Assembly (NCBI RefSeq): GCF_001427585.1
Contig: NZ_LMGY01000019.1
Coordinates: forward strand, 1 to 64,000
Source of the DNA: Pseudoxanthomonas sp. Root630
GTDB taxonomy: Bacteria; Pseudomonadota; Gammaproteobacteria; Xanthomonadales; Xanthomonadaceae
Length of the DNA stretch: 64,000 nucleotides
Direction: 5' to 3'
Shown: positions 24,558 through 34,328 of the stretch, piece after piece
Layout of the letters: each line of letters opens with the position of its first letter
Position numbering within the stretch: the first letter of the stretch is position 1
The notes under the pieces: model-generated
Told to the model about the DNA's origin: nothing
The model's input: only the letters and a program-made list of their open reading frames with translations
Database searches by the model: none
Program-made: the position numbers and the translations under genes

Positions 24558-24640
24558 CGCGGCGCATCTTCGCCGCATTCCCTCGCGGCCGACAAGCCGC
24601 TCCCGTCCTGCCGGCCGGCAGGCCCCGCCCAGAGTCCCGC

Positions 24641-25120
24641 ATGAAAATCGCAAAAGACAGCGTCGTCCGTTTCCACTACACCGTGTCCGAAGCCGGCCAG
24701 GAGCCGATCGAAACCTCGACGGACCGCGAGCCGCTGGCGATCCTGATCGGCCACGGCAACATCATCCCGGGCCTCGAGAACGCGATGCAGGACCGTGAAG
24801 CCGGCGAGAGCTTCGGCGTCGACGTCGCCGCGGCCGATGCCTATGGCGAGCGTCGCGACGGCCTGACCCAGCGCGTGCCCAAGAAGCACTTCGGCAACCA
24901 GCGTCTGATCCCCGGCCAGCAGGTCGTGCTGCAGACCAACTTCGGTCCGCGCGCCGTCACCATCGAGAAGATCGGCATGAGCGTGGTCGATGTGGACCTC
25001 AACCACCCGATGGCCGGCAAGGACCTGCATTTCGACGTGGAGATCGTGGAAGTGCGCGAAGCCAGCGCCGAAGAGCTCGAGCACGGCCACGTGCACGGCG
25101 ACGGCGGCCACCACCACTGA
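24641..25120 (+). CDS. slyD: SlyD-type FKBP peptidyl-prolyl isomerase
   Basis: A 159-residue protein starting MKIAKDSVVRFHYTVSEAGQ. The FKBP domain is interrupted by the insert-in-flap region (VPKKHFGN..LIPGQQVVLQ), the arrangement of SlyD, which is both isomerase and chaperone. The end is His-rich (EHGHVHGDGGHHH), as in nickel-binding SlyD proteins, but much shorter than in E. coli (196 residues total). A strong terminator follows. Divergent from the P60 gene. Confidence 0.93.
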   Translation: MKIAKDSVVRFHYTVSEAGQEPIETSTDREPLAILIGHGNIIPGLENAMQDREAGESFGVDVAAADAYGERRDGLTQRVPKKHFGNQRLIPGQQVVLQTNFGPRAVTIEKIGMSVVDVDLNHPMAGKDLHFDVEIVEVREASAEELEHGHVHGDGGHHH

Positions 25121-25150
25121 GTCGCGTCTTGCGCCCTGCGCAACGATCGA

Positions 25151-25176
25151 ACGGCCCGCGAAAGCGGGCCGTTTCT
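25151..25176 (+). terminator. Intrinsic terminator after slyD
   Basis: ACGGCCCGC (25151-25159), loop GAAA, GCGGGCCGT (25164-25172), then TTTCTTTT. This is a standard Rho-independent signal. Confidence 0.9.
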
Positions 25177-25237
25177 TTTGGCGCGCGAGCCGAAGCGCGC
25201 GACGTGCTCTAATCGTGCCTCGATACGGGGGAATGGA

Positions 25238-26485
25238 ATGACGGCGACGATCACGCAGAACCTGGCACCTGTCGGGGTGTCGGAGCGCATCGGCGCGATG
25301 GACGTGCTGCGCGGGTTCGCGCTGCTGGGCATCCTGCTGATGAACCTGGAGGGCTTCGTGGGGCCGGTGATGGCTTCGGCGAGCGGCGTGGATCCGGCGC
25401 TGAGCGGCGCCGACCGCATCGCCGACCTGCTGATCTACGTGCTTGTACAGGGCAAGTTCTACACCTTGTTCTCGCTGCTGTTCGGCATGGGGTTCGCGGT
25501 GATGTCGCAGCGGGCGGAACAGGCCGGCCGTCCCTTCGCGGGCGTGTACTGGCGGCGCGGGCTGGCGCTGCTGGCGATCGGCCTGTTGCACGCGATCTTC
25601 ATCTGGGCGGGCGACATCCTGATGATGTATGCCTTGTGCTCGTTCCTGCTGCTGGCGTTCCGGCCATTGCCGTACCGCTGGTACGTGTGGTTCGGGTTGG
25701 GTGCCTACGTCATACCGATCGGCTTCATGTACCTGATGGGCGCGATGGGTTCGCTGCTCGGCGGCACCGAGGGCTGGGACAAGGCGATGGGCGAGATCGG
25801 TGCGCAGATGCAGGCCCTGGTCGAGAGCGAGCGGGCCGCCTACGCCAGCGGCAGCTATGCCGATGCGACATGGCAGCGCTTCAAGAGCACAGGCATGGCA
25901 CTGAGCAACATCACCATGTTCGGGTTCATCGCCTTCGGCCTGTTCCTGCTGGGAGCGTGGTTCGTGCGTAGCGGCGCCATTGCGCGTCCGCTCGAGTTCC
26001 CGCGCTTCTATGCTGCACTCCGCTGGGTAGCACTGCCGTTGGGTTTGTTGGTGATGCTGGGATCGCTCGCCCTGTCGCCGGTGATGGATGCCGCGACGTA
26101 CAACCTGAGGACAGCGACCGCTTTCGCGCTGCAGATGGCCGCCAACCTGTTGATGTGCCTGGGTTACCTGGCGTGGATCCTGAAGGCCTTGCAGACGCCG
26201 GTGGGCGGGCGGGTCCTGTCGGTGCTGGCGCCGGCGGGCCGGATGGCGCTGACCAACTACCTGATGCAGTCGCTGGTGTGCACGTGGATCTTCTACGGCT
26301 ACGGGCTGGGGTATTTCGAGCAACTGCCGCGTGCCTGGCATCCGCTGTTCGCACTGGTGTTCTTCGGCGTGCAGGTGGTACTCAGTCATGCCTGGCTGTC
26401 GCGCTTCCGTTTCGGCCCGATGGAATGGGCTTGGCGCTCGCTGACCTACGCGAAGTGGCAGCCGCTGCGCCTTCGCACCGTGTGA
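25238..26485 (+). CDS. DUF418-family membrane protein
   Basis: A 415-residue integral membrane protein with about nine helices. The motifs RIGAMDVLRGFALLGILLMN near the start, FYTLFSLLFGMGFAVM and LAPAGRMALTNYLMQSLVCT are diagnostic for DUF418. The family is widespread in Gram-negative bacteria and resembles acyltransferase-3-type membrane enzymes; its role is unknown. The start MTATITQNLAP was chosen because the longer frame adds a cysteine-bearing tail not seen in homologues. It precedes the oxidoreductase gene by about 20 bases and may be cotranscribed. Confidence 0.88.
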   Translation: MTATITQNLAPVGVSERIGAMDVLRGFALLGILLMNLEGFVGPVMASASGVDPALSGADRIADLLIYVLVQGKFYTLFSLLFGMGFAVMSQRAEQAGRPFAGVYWRRGLALLAIGLLHAIFIWAGDILMMYALCSFLLLAFRPLPYRWYVWFGLGAYVIPIGFMYLMGAMGSLLGGTEGWDKAMGEIGAQMQALVESERAAYASGSYADATWQRFKSTGMALSNITMFGFIAFGLFLLGAWFVRSGAIARPLEFPRFYAALRWVALPLGLLVMLGSLALSPVMDAATYNLRTATAFALQMAANLLMCLGYLAWILKALQTPVGGRVLSVLAPAGRMALTNYLMQSLVCTWIFYGYGLGYFEQLPRAWHPLFALVFFGVQVVLSHAWLSRFRFGPMEWAWRSLTYAKWQPLRLRTV

Positions 26486-26504
26486 TTGCGACTAGAATGT
26501 CGGG

Positions 26505-27755
26505 GTGAATCCCCCCCGCGACGACGTTCTCATCATCGGTGGCGGTGCCATCGGCCTGGCGACCGCCCTGGCGTTGCTGGAAGCCGGCCGAGGCGTGCGC
26601 GTCATCGACGCTGGCCGCGCTGGCGGCGGTGCATCGCACGGCAACTGCGGCACGATCACGCCGAGCCACGCGCCGCCGCTCGCGGCGCCTGGCGTGGTGG
26701 CGCAGGCACTGCGCTGGATGTTCACCCCCGATGCGCCGCTCTATCTGAAACCACGCGTCGATCCGGCCCTCTGGCACTGGCTGCTGCGCTTCGCCGCGCG
26801 CTGCAACCCGCGCGATTGGCGACAGAGCACGCAGGCCCGCGCTGCGCTGCTCAACGACGCGCGTGTGCGGCTGGCCGACTGGGTCGGCCGCTACGGCCTG
26901 CAGTGCGAATTCGAAGAAGAAGGGCTGGACTACGTCTTCCGCGATCCGCGCAAGTTCCAGCAATACGTGGACGAAAGCGTCGTGCTGGCCGAATTCGGCA
27001 TCGCCACGCAGGTGTTCGGCGGCAGCGACTACGAGCGCGACGAGCCCGCGATGTTGCCTGGCGTGGCCGGCGCCATCCGGTTTCCGGGCGATGCGCGGTT
27101 GCGGCCGGATCGCTACGTAGCCGAACTCGCGCGCGTGGTGCGTGCCCATGGCGGCGTCATCGACGAGTACTGTCGCGTGGAGCGCCTCGAACAGGCGGGC
27201 GAAGGTGTTCGATTGGCCACGGACCAGGGGCCGCGGGAAGGGCGCGATGCGGTGATCGCGCTGGGCGCCTGGACGCCCGCGTTCGCACGCCGGCTCGGTA
27301 TCCGCGCGCCCATCCAGCCCGGCAAGGGCTACTCGATCACTTACTCGCGGCCTGCGCAGGTGCCCCGCCATCCGATGGTGCTGAAGGACCGTTCGGTGTG
27401 CGTGACGGTCTGGGAAAGCGGCTTCCGGCTGGGGAGTACGATGGAGTTCTCCGGTCATGACGACAGCCTCAATCCGACCCGCCTCGCCGCGCTGGAGCGC
27501 GGTGCGCGCGAGTTCCTCCGCGAGCCCGTCGGCCCGGACGTGCATGAGCACTGGTGCGGCTGGCGGCCGATGACCTGGGACGACCTGCCGTTGCTGGGAC
27601 ACGCGCCGGGCCAACGCCATGTCTGGATCGCCGCGGGCCACGGCATGCTGGGCATCAGCATGAGCACCGCCACCGGCCAGTTGATGGCCGACATGATCAC
27701 CGGCCGTACGCCGGCCTTCGATCCCACCCCGTACCGACCGGAGCGATTCGCATGA
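26505..27755 (+). CDS. FAD-dependent amino-acid oxidoreductase (DadA-like)
   Basis: A 416-residue enzyme of the D-amino acid dehydrogenase/glycine oxidase group. The FAD site is VLIIGGGAIGLATALALLE at the N-terminus, and the C-terminal signature is HVWIAAGHGMLGISMSTATG with the usual CGWRPMTWDD before it. It oxidises amino groups of amino acids to imines with FAD, so it is likely to be a D-amino-acid or hydroxyproline dehydrogenase. The start is GTG. The stop overlaps the gor start (ATGA), which is unusual company and suggests shared expression. Confidence 0.88.
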   Translation: MNPPRDDVLIIGGGAIGLATALALLEAGRGVRVIDAGRAGGGASHGNCGTITPSHAPPLAAPGVVAQALRWMFTPDAPLYLKPRVDPALWHWLLRFAARCNPRDWRQSTQARAALLNDARVRLADWVGRYGLQCEFEEEGLDYVFRDPRKFQQYVDESVVLAEFGIATQVFGGSDYERDEPAMLPGVAGAIRFPGDARLRPDRYVAELARVVRAHGGVIDEYCRVERLEQAGEGVRLATDQGPREGRDAVIALGAWTPAFARRLGIRAPIQPGKGYSITYSRPAQVPRHPMVLKDRSVCVTVWESGFRLGSTMEFSGHDDSLNPTRLAALERGAREFLREPVGPDVHEHWCGWRPMTWDDLPLLGHAPGQRHVWIAAGHGMLGISMSTATGQLMADMITGRTPAFDPTPYRPERFA

Positions 27756-29107
27756 CGCCACAGGCATTCGATCTTGTCGTGATCGGCGGCGGCTCCGGTG
27801 GACTCGCTGGTGCGTTCCGCGCGGCGTCGCACGGCGCACGGGTGGCCCTGCTCGAACCGAAGGAGCTCGGGGGCACCTGCGTCAACGTCGGCTGCGTGCC
27901 GAAGAAGGCGATGTGGCTGGCGGCCGAACTGTCCCAGAAGATCGCGCTGGCCTCATCGTTGGGATTCGACGTGTCGCCGCCCGTGCTCGACTGGAAGGAG
28001 TTCATCGTCCATCGCCAGCGCTATATCGCCGGCATCCACGCCAGCTACCGCAAACGGCTGGACGGAAGCGGAGTGGTGCTGATGCCCTGCCACGGCCGAT
28101 TGCTCGACGCGCATACCGTGGTGAACGCCGATGGCGTGCCGTTGCGTGCGGAGCACCTGCTGATCGCGACCGGCGGTCGGCCCTCGCGGCCGGACATCCC
28201 GGGTGCGGCGTTGGGACAGGTGTCGGACGATTTCTTCAACCTGTGCGCGGCGCCGGCGCGCGTCGCGATCGTCGGCGGCGGTTACGTGGCGGTCGAGCTG
28301 GCCGGCGTGCTGCAGGCGCTGGGCAGCCAGGTGGAGCTGTTCGTGCGCGGGCAGAAGCTGCTCGATGGATTCGACGCGCAGATCACCGCGGAGCTGGCGG
28401 ACGACATGCGCCAGCACGGCGTGCGCCTGCACTTCGGCCATGCGGTGGCGGCGCTTGAGGAGGCACGCGACGGCGGCGTGATCGTGCTGGCGGAAGACGG
28501 CACGCGCAGCGAGCGCTTCGATCGTCTGATCTTCGCCACCGGTCGCACGCCGAACACCGGCGGGATGGGGCTGGATGTCGCGGGCGTGAAGACCGATGCG
28601 CGGGGGTTCGTGCAGGTGGATGCGTGGCAGGACACGAACGTGCCCGGCATCCATGCGGTGGGCGACGTGACCGGCCAGGCGGCACTGACGCCGGTGGCCA
28701 TCGCCGCCGCACGGCGCCTGATGGATCGGGTGTTCGGCGGGCAGTCCGATGCCCGCCTGGATTATCGCGACATCGCGACCGTCGTCTTCTCGCACCCGCC
28801 GGCGGGCAAGGTGGGGCAGACCGAAGACGAAGCCCGTGCCGAGCATGGCGACCGCGTGAAGGCGTATACCGCGCGCTTCAGGCCCATGCTGCATGCCCTG
28901 GCCGATTCGCCGCAGCGCGGCCTGTTCAAGCTGGTGTGCGTGGGTGAGGAAGAGCGGGTGGTCGGCATCCACCTGCTGGGCGAAGGGGCCGACGAAATGC
29001 TGCAGGGGTTCGCGGTGGCGCTGAAGAAGGGCATCACCCTCGCGGACCTGCATGACACGATGGCCATCCATCCCACCAGCGCCGAGGAAGTGGTGCTGAT
29101 GCGCTGA
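27752..29107 (+). CDS. gor: Glutathione reductase
   Basis: A 451-residue NADPH-dependent disulphide reductase. It has the FAD motif VVIGGGSGGLAGAFRAA, the redox-active disulphide GGTCVNVGCVPKK, the NADPH-binding stretch VAIVGGGYVAVELAGVLQ, and the C-terminal interface His-Glu in HPTSAEEVVLM. The arrangement matches Gor (about 450 residues) rather than dihydrolipoamide dehydrogenase or mercuric reductase. It keeps glutathione reduced. Translationally coupled to the upstream oxidase gene by a four-base overlap. Confidence 0.93.
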   Translation: MTPQAFDLVVIGGGSGGLAGAFRAASHGARVALLEPKELGGTCVNVGCVPKKAMWLAAELSQKIALASSLGFDVSPPVLDWKEFIVHRQRYIAGIHASYRKRLDGSGVVLMPCHGRLLDAHTVVNADGVPLRAEHLLIATGGRPSRPDIPGAALGQVSDDFFNLCAAPARVAIVGGGYVAVELAGVLQALGSQVELFVRGQKLLDGFDAQITAELADDMRQHGVRLHFGHAVAALEEARDGGVIVLAEDGTRSERFDRLIFATGRTPNTGGMGLDVAGVKTDARGFVQVDAWQDTNVPGIHAVGDVTGQAALTPVAIAAARRLMDRVFGGQSDARLDYRDIATVVFSHPPAGKVGQTEDEARAEHGDRVKAYTARFRPMLHALADSPQRGLFKLVCVGEEERVVGIHLLGEGADEMLQGFAVALKKGITLADLHDTMAIHPTSAEEVVLMR

Positions 29108-29142
29108 GTCCGCGGGGCAGGGTGCGGCGATACAATGGCGCC

Positions 29143-29919
29143 ATGGACACCTACACGCTGCACCAAGGCACCGCGCCGCTGTTCATCAGCCTGCCGCACA
29201 ACGGGACGCGCGTGCCCGACGACATCGCCGCGCGCCTGACGCCGGAAGCGCGACGCGTGCCGGACACCGACTGGCATGTCGCCGAGTTGTACGGCTTTGC
29301 GCGCTCGTTGGGCGCATCGATCATCGTGCCCGCGTACTCGCGCTACGTCGTCGATCTCAACCGGCCCGAAGACGACGTCTCGCTGTATCCCGGGCAGAAC
29401 ACCACCGGCCTGTGCCCCATCGTGCGCTTCAGCGGCGATCCGGTGTACTTGCCGGACCAGGCCCCCACGCCGGACGACATCGCTGCACGTGTGGACATCT
29501 ACTGGCGGCCCTACCACCAGGCGCTGCGGCAGGAGCTCGCGCGCATCCGCGAAACGCACGGCCGTGTCGTGTTGTGGGAAGGCCATTCGATCCGCAGCGA
29601 AGTGCCCTTCCTGTTCGAAGGGCGACTGCCGGATTTCAACCTCGGCACGGCGGCCGGGGCGAGTTGTTCGCCTGCGCTGCAACAGGCGCTGGAAGCGATC
29701 CTCGCGGCGCAGTCGGACTACAGCTTCGTCGTCAACGGCCGGTTCCGCGGCGGCCATATCACCCGGCACTACGCCGATCCCGCGAATGGCGTGCAGGCGG
29801 TGCAACTGGAACTGGCGCAGCTGAACTACATGGATGAGGACAGCTTCGCCTATCTGCCCGAACGCGCCAGCCGCACGCAGGTGCTGATCCGACGGTTGCT
29901 GGAAAGCACGCTGGCATGA
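29143..29919 (+). CDS. hutG: N-formylglutamate deformylase
   Basis: A 258-residue enzyme of the N-formylglutamate amidohydrolase family. Motifs seen are LFISLPHNGTRVP, DTDWHVAELY, YVVDLNRPEDD, VVLWEGHSIRSEVPFLF and FNLGTAAGASC. It splits N-formylglutamate into glutamate and formate, the last step of one histidine-degradation branch. The rest of the hut genes is not in this window, so this copy is isolated and could serve another formyl-amide. An ATG at 29143 was chosen; an ATG 21 bases earlier is possible. Confidence 0.9.
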   Translation: MDTYTLHQGTAPLFISLPHNGTRVPDDIAARLTPEARRVPDTDWHVAELYGFARSLGASIIVPAYSRYVVDLNRPEDDVSLYPGQNTTGLCPIVRFSGDPVYLPDQAPTPDDIAARVDIYWRPYHQALRQELARIRETHGRVVLWEGHSIRSEVPFLFEGRLPDFNLGTAAGASCSPALQQALEAILAAQSDYSFVVNGRFRGGHITRHYADPANGVQAVQLELAQLNYMDEDSFAYLPERASRTQVLIRRLLESTLA

Positions 29920-29929
29920 TCGCGCGCCG

Positions 29930-30913
29930 ATGAGCCGAGCCGGCGCAGAGGACGAACTGGCGCAGCCGTTGGACGTCGCGCCTGCCGAGGCGATGGATGC
30001 GCCATCCGCGCATCCCGCCCTGCATGTCGTCAGTCGTTCCGGTCTTGCATTGGCGGCGATGGGTGCCATCGCGTTTTCCGGCAAGGCCATCATCGTCAAG
30101 CTCGGTTACCGCTACGGCACCGATGCGATCACCCTGTTGGCGCTGCGTATGCTGGTGGCATTCCCGTTCTTCCTCGCGATGGGCGCGTGGGCCGCGCGGC
30201 GCAGCGCGCCCCTGAGTGCCGCAGACCGCGGGCGGATCCTGTTGCTCGGGTTCCTTGGCTATTACCTCGCCAGCTTCCTGGATTTCGCGGGCCTGGCGTA
30301 CATCACCGCTACGCTGGAACGGCTGATCCTCTACCTCACCCCGACCCTGGTGGCGTTGGTCGGCTGGCTGGCGTTCGGCCGACGCATCTCGCGCCGCCAG
30401 GCGGTGGCGCTGCTGGTGAGCTACGTGGGCGTGGCGCTCGCCTTCGGCCACGACTTGCAGGTGGGAGGCGCCAACATCGCGCTGGGAAGTTTGCTCGTAT
30501 TCGGCAGCGCGCTGGCGTATGCGCTCTACCTGGTGGGCAGCGGTGAACTGGTCGCGCGGGTGGGTGCGGTGCGCCTGACGGCCTACGCCAGCAGCGTGGC
30601 CAGCGTGCTGTGCCTGCTGCAATTCGTCTTGCTGCGGCCGATGGAAGCGCTGGCGCTGCCGTGGCAGGTGTATGCGCTGTCGCTGGTGAACGGCACGCTG
30701 TGCACCGTATTGCCGGTGCTGGCGGTGATGATGGCGGTCGCGCGGATCGGTTCGGCGCTGGCCGCGCAGGTGGGAATGATCGGGCCGGTCTCGACCATCA
30801 TCCTCAGTCTGTTCCTGTTGGGCGAACCGATGGGGCCGTGGCAGGTCGCCGGCACGGTGCTGGTGATGGCGGGCGTGTTCGTGGTGTCGCAGCAGAAGAC
30901 CGTCCCACGCTGA
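29930..30913 (+). CDS. EamA-family (DMT) membrane exporter 2
   Basis: A 327-residue drug/metabolite transporter with two EamA repeats (AMGAIAFSGKAIIVKLGYRY and the second repeat near LLVFGSALAYALYLVGSGELV). It has a polar N-terminal extension of about 35 residues. It starts 11 bases after hutG and probably shares its transcript. The substrate is not evident; an amino acid or related metabolite is plausible given the neighbour. Confidence 0.88.
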   Translation: MSRAGAEDELAQPLDVAPAEAMDAPSAHPALHVVSRSGLALAAMGAIAFSGKAIIVKLGYRYGTDAITLLALRMLVAFPFFLAMGAWAARRSAPLSAADRGRILLLGFLGYYLASFLDFAGLAYITATLERLILYLTPTLVALVGWLAFGRRISRRQAVALLVSYVGVALAFGHDLQVGGANIALGSLLVFGSALAYALYLVGSGELVARVGAVRLTAYASSVASVLCLLQFVLLRPMEALALPWQVYALSLVNGTLCTVLPVLAVMMAVARIGSALAAQVGMIGPVSTIILSLFLLGEPMGPWQVAGTVLVMAGVFVVSQQKTVPR

Positions 30914-30923
30914 ATACGTGCCG

Positions 30924-32066
30924 CTAGGCCGCCGCGGTCGCTTCGGTCAACCAACGCACGACATGCGACAGCGCGTCGGCGTGGCTGTCGCCAGCGTCCC
31001 TGCGTTCCTGGTAACGCCGCAGTTGCCCGTGCGCGCCGGTGCCTTCCTCGAGGATCTGCCACACACGTTCCACCTGTCGTGCGCAGTCCAGCGCGCGGAT
31101 GTCTTCGCCCAGCGCATCCAGGGTGTTCTCCAGCATCTCGCGCACCGACACCAGGCGGTGGCTGCCCAGATCGATCAGGCCGGCATCGAATCCGTGACGC
31201 TGTGCGCGCCACAGGTTCTCCGCGACGATGGCCTGGTCGCCAGCATGCAGGCCGCGGTAAAGCTCGGGCCTGCGTTCGAGGTGCCGCACCAGGCAGCGGT
31301 AGACCTGCGCGATGGCCAACGCATCGCAGACGTCGGTGCAGGCGTCGGTGACACGCAGTTCGAGGGTGGGGAAGGCGAGCGACGGGCGCAGTGCCCACCA
31401 GAGGAAGCTCGCATCCTGGATCGCGCGGCCGTCGGTCATGCGCTGGACGTAGTGATCGTACTCGGCCTGGTCACGGAACAGCGGCGGCAATCCGGTGCGG
31501 GGGATCTCCTGGTAGGCGGTCTGCCGGTAACCCATCAGGCCCGTGGCATGGCCCATCCAGAAGGGCGACGACGTGCTGAGCGCGAGCAGCAGCGGCAGGA
31601 ACGGCTGGACGCGCGCCATCAGTGCGACGCGTTGTGTCGGGTCGGCCGGCTGTACGTGCACGTGCAGGCCGCACAGCAGGTTGCGCTGGCCGAGCATCTG
31701 CAGTTCGCCCATTACCTTGTCATAGTGGGGCTTGTCCGTACTGCGTTGCCCACGCCATTGCGCCGACGGATGGGTGCCGGCCGACAGGATGCCGAGTCCG
31801 TGCCGGTGCGCGATGTCGCTGACAGTGCGGCGCAATGTGCGCAGGTCGGCTTCGGCGGCGCTTGGGCCATCATGCACGCCGGTCTGGACTTCGACCTGGG
31901 TCTGCAGCATCTCGCTGCCGAAACGCTCACCCAGTGTTTCGCGGCATTCGGCGAAGAACCGACGCGGCATGTGCCGCAGCCGGCGCCCGTTGCGGCGCAC
32001 GAGGAAATACTCTTCCTCGAGACCGAACGTATAGGCGTGAAGGACGGGCCCGGATGTCGATGCCAT
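30924..32066 (-). CDS. Carboxylate-amine ligase, YbdK/GCS2 family
   Basis: A 380-residue protein of the glutamate-cysteine ligase-2 family. It begins with FGLEEEYFLV and has the motifs VEVQTGVHDG, LCGLHVHVQ and TLELRVTDACTD, which form the ATP-grasp-like active site. YbdK of E. coli has weak gamma-glutamylcysteine synthetase activity; the physiological role of these shorter homologues (about 370-380 residues) is unknown. Located between a DMT exporter and parE, both divergent or convergent, so it stands alone. Confidence 0.9.
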   Translation of the reverse strand: MASTSGPVLHAYTFGLEEEYFLVRRNGRRLRHMPRRFFAECRETLGERFGSEMLQTQVEVQTGVHDGPSAAEADLRTLRRTVSDIAHRHGLGILSAGTHPSAQWRGQRSTDKPHYDKVMGELQMLGQRNLLCGLHVHVQPADPTQRVALMARVQPFLPLLLALSTSSPFWMGHATGLMGYRQTAYQEIPRTGLPPLFRDQAEYDHYVQRMTDGRAIQDASFLWWALRPSLAFPTLELRVTDACTDVCDALAIAQVYRCLVRHLERRPELYRGLHAGDQAIVAENLWRAQRHGFDAGLIDLGSHRLVSVREMLENTLDALGEDIRALDCARQVERVWQILEEGTGAHGQLRRYQERRDAGDSHADALSHVVRWLTEATAAA

Positions 32067-32179
32067 GCACGGGTTATCGCACCGGCAGGGTGAACGCGAT
32101 GTTCAACCGCACCGCGCGACAGTACCTGCTGGAGGATAGCGAGGCCGTCGCAACGGCCCCGTGCGACGAAGGGCCGGAA

Positions 32180-34069
32180 TCAGGCTTCCAGCGAAGCCAG
32201 ATCGCCCTTGGTCTCGAGCCACGTCTTGCGATCGCCCGAACGCTTCTTGGCCAACAGCATGTCCATCAGGCCGCGCGTCTGCAGGTCGTCGTCCACGGTC
32301 AGCTGCACCAGCCGGCGCGTGTCCGGATGGATGGTGGACTCACGCAACTGGGAAGGATTCATCTCGCCCAGGCCCTTGAAGCGGGTGACGTTCACTGCGC
32401 CACGGATCTTCTCGCGCTCGATTTTCTCGAGCAGCAGGCGCTTCTCTTCCTCGTCGAGCGCGTAGAACACCTGCTTGCCCACGTCGACGCGGAACAGCGG
32501 CGGCATCGCGACGAACACGTGCCCGGCCGCGACCAGGGCGGGGAAGTGGCGCAGGAACAGCGCACTCAGCAGCGTGGCGATGTGCAGGCCGTCGGAGTCC
32601 GCGTCGGCCAGGATCACCACCTTGCCGTAACGCAGGCCGCTGATGTCGTCCTTGCCCGGGTCGCAGCCGATCGCCACGGCCAGGTCGTGCACTTCCTGCG
32701 ACGCGAGTACGCTGCCGGACGCGACCTCCCAGGTATTCAGGATCTTGCCACGCAGCGGCAGGATCGCCTGGAAATCCTTGTCGCGCGCCTGCTTGGCCGA
32801 GCCGCCCGCCGAATCGCCTTCCACCAGGAACAGTTCGGTGCGCGACAGATCCTGGCTGATGCAGTCGGCCAGCTTGCCGGGCAGGGCAGGGCCCTGGGTG
32901 ACCTTCTTGCGGACGACCTGCTTCTCGGTCTTCAGGCGGGCGCTGGCGCGCTCGATGGCGATCTGGGCGATCTTCTCGCCCAGGTCCACGTGCTGGTTCA
33001 ACCACAGGCTGAAGGCGTCGTGCGCGGCGCCTTCGATGAAGCCCGCCGCCTGGCGCGAAGACAGACGCTCCTTGGTCTGCCCGCTGAACTGCGGATCGGT
33101 CATCTTCAGCGACAGCACGAAGGTCACGCGGTCCCACACGTCTTCCGGCGCGAGCTTCACGCCGCGCGGCAGCAGGTTGCGGAAGTCGCAGAACTCGCGC
33201 AGCGCATCGGTCAGGCCGCTGCGCAGGCCGTTCACGTGGGTGCCGTGCTGCGCGGTCGGGATCAGGTTGACGTAACTCTCCTGCACCAGCTCGCCTTCCG
33301 GTACCCAGGCCACGGCCCAGTCCACGATCTCGCTGTCCTTCTTCAGCTGGCCGACGAAGATGTCCGGCGGCAGCAGTTCGCGCCCGGCCATCTCGCCCTT
33401 CAGGTAATCGCGCAGGCCATCTTCGTAATGCCAGGTATCGCGCTCGCCGGTGGCCTCGTCGAACAGGGTGACGTTCAGGCCGGGGCACAATACGGCCTTG
33501 GCGCGCAGCAGGTGACGCAGCGCCCTCACGTTGAACTTCGGCGTATCGAAGTATTTCGGATCGGCCCAGAACCGCACGCGGGTGCCGGTGTTCTTCTTGC
33601 CGACGCTGCCCACGACTTCCAGCGGCGTGGCGCGGTCGCCGTTGCGGAAGGTGATGCGGTGTTCGCTGCCGTCGCGCTTGATGTGCACTTCCACCAGCGT
33701 GGACAACGCATTCACCACGCTCACGCCTACGCCATGCAGGCCGCCGGAGAACGTGTAGTTCTTGTTGTTGAACTTGCCGCCGGCATGCAGGCGGGTGAGG
33801 ATCAGTTCGACGCCGGGGATCTTCTCCTCCGGGTGGATGTCCACCGGCATGCCGCGGCCATCGTCGCTGACTTCGCAGCTGCCGTCCTTGAAGAGGGTGA
33901 CCTCGATGCTGCCGGCGTGGCCTGCCAGCGCTTCGTCCACCGCGTTGTCGATGACTTCCTGCGCGAGGTGGTTGGGGCGCGCGGTGTCGGTATACATGCC
34001 GGGCCGGCGCTTGACGGGGTCCAGGCCGGAGAGGACTTCGATGTCGGCGGCGTTGTAGCGGCTGCTCAT
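32180..34069 (-). CDS. parE: DNA topoisomerase IV subunit B
   Basis: A 629-residue type IIA topoisomerase subunit (E. coli ParE is 630). It has the GHKL ATPase (QEVIDNAVDEALAGHAG, GRGMPVDIHPEE, GGLHGVGVSVVNALS), then the TOPRIM domain (LFLVEGDSAGGSAKQARD and VILADADSDGLHI). The length and the lack of the GyrB-type 160-residue C-terminal insert identify ParE. It decatenates sister chromosomes with ParC, which is not in this window. The start MSSRYNAADIEV was chosen because a longer frame is arginine-rich and unsupported. Confidence 0.95.
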   Translation of the reverse strand: MSSRYNAADIEVLSGLDPVKRRPGMYTDTARPNHLAQEVIDNAVDEALAGHAGSIEVTLFKDGSCEVSDDGRGMPVDIHPEEKIPGVELILTRLHAGGKFNNKNYTFSGGLHGVGVSVVNALSTLVEVHIKRDGSEHRITFRNGDRATPLEVVGSVGKKNTGTRVRFWADPKYFDTPKFNVRALRHLLRAKAVLCPGLNVTLFDEATGERDTWHYEDGLRDYLKGEMAGRELLPPDIFVGQLKKDSEIVDWAVAWVPEGELVQESYVNLIPTAQHGTHVNGLRSGLTDALREFCDFRNLLPRGVKLAPEDVWDRVTFVLSLKMTDPQFSGQTKERLSSRQAAGFIEGAAHDAFSLWLNQHVDLGEKIAQIAIERASARLKTEKQVVRKKVTQGPALPGKLADCISQDLSRTELFLVEGDSAGGSAKQARDKDFQAILPLRGKILNTWEVASGSVLASQEVHDLAVAIGCDPGKDDISGLRYGKVVILADADSDGLHIATLLSALFLRHFPALVAAGHVFVAMPPLFRVDVGKQVFYALDEEEKRLLLEKIEREKIRGAVNVTRFKGLGEMNPSQLRESTIHPDTRRLVQLTVDDDLQTRGLMDMLLAKKRSGDRKTWLETKGDLASLEA

Positions 34070-34328
34070 GGGTTCTGCGGGTTCTCGGTTGCGGCGGCAC
34101 GGCATCCTGCGCGCCGCTGGAAGGGGAATTGTAGTGGCAGTTGGCCGGCAGACGCGGCGGTGCCGACAGGATGCGGACATGCCTGTCCGCAATCCGGGCC
34201 AGCGGACGCCCTACCGTGTTCAGTCGGGGGCCGGCATACGGGCAGTAGGCTTGCCGCGTGGACAGGGACGCCCTTGGGTTTGCCATCCGGCACCCCCAGA
34301 TTCCGCTCATCCACGAGGAGTTTCCGCC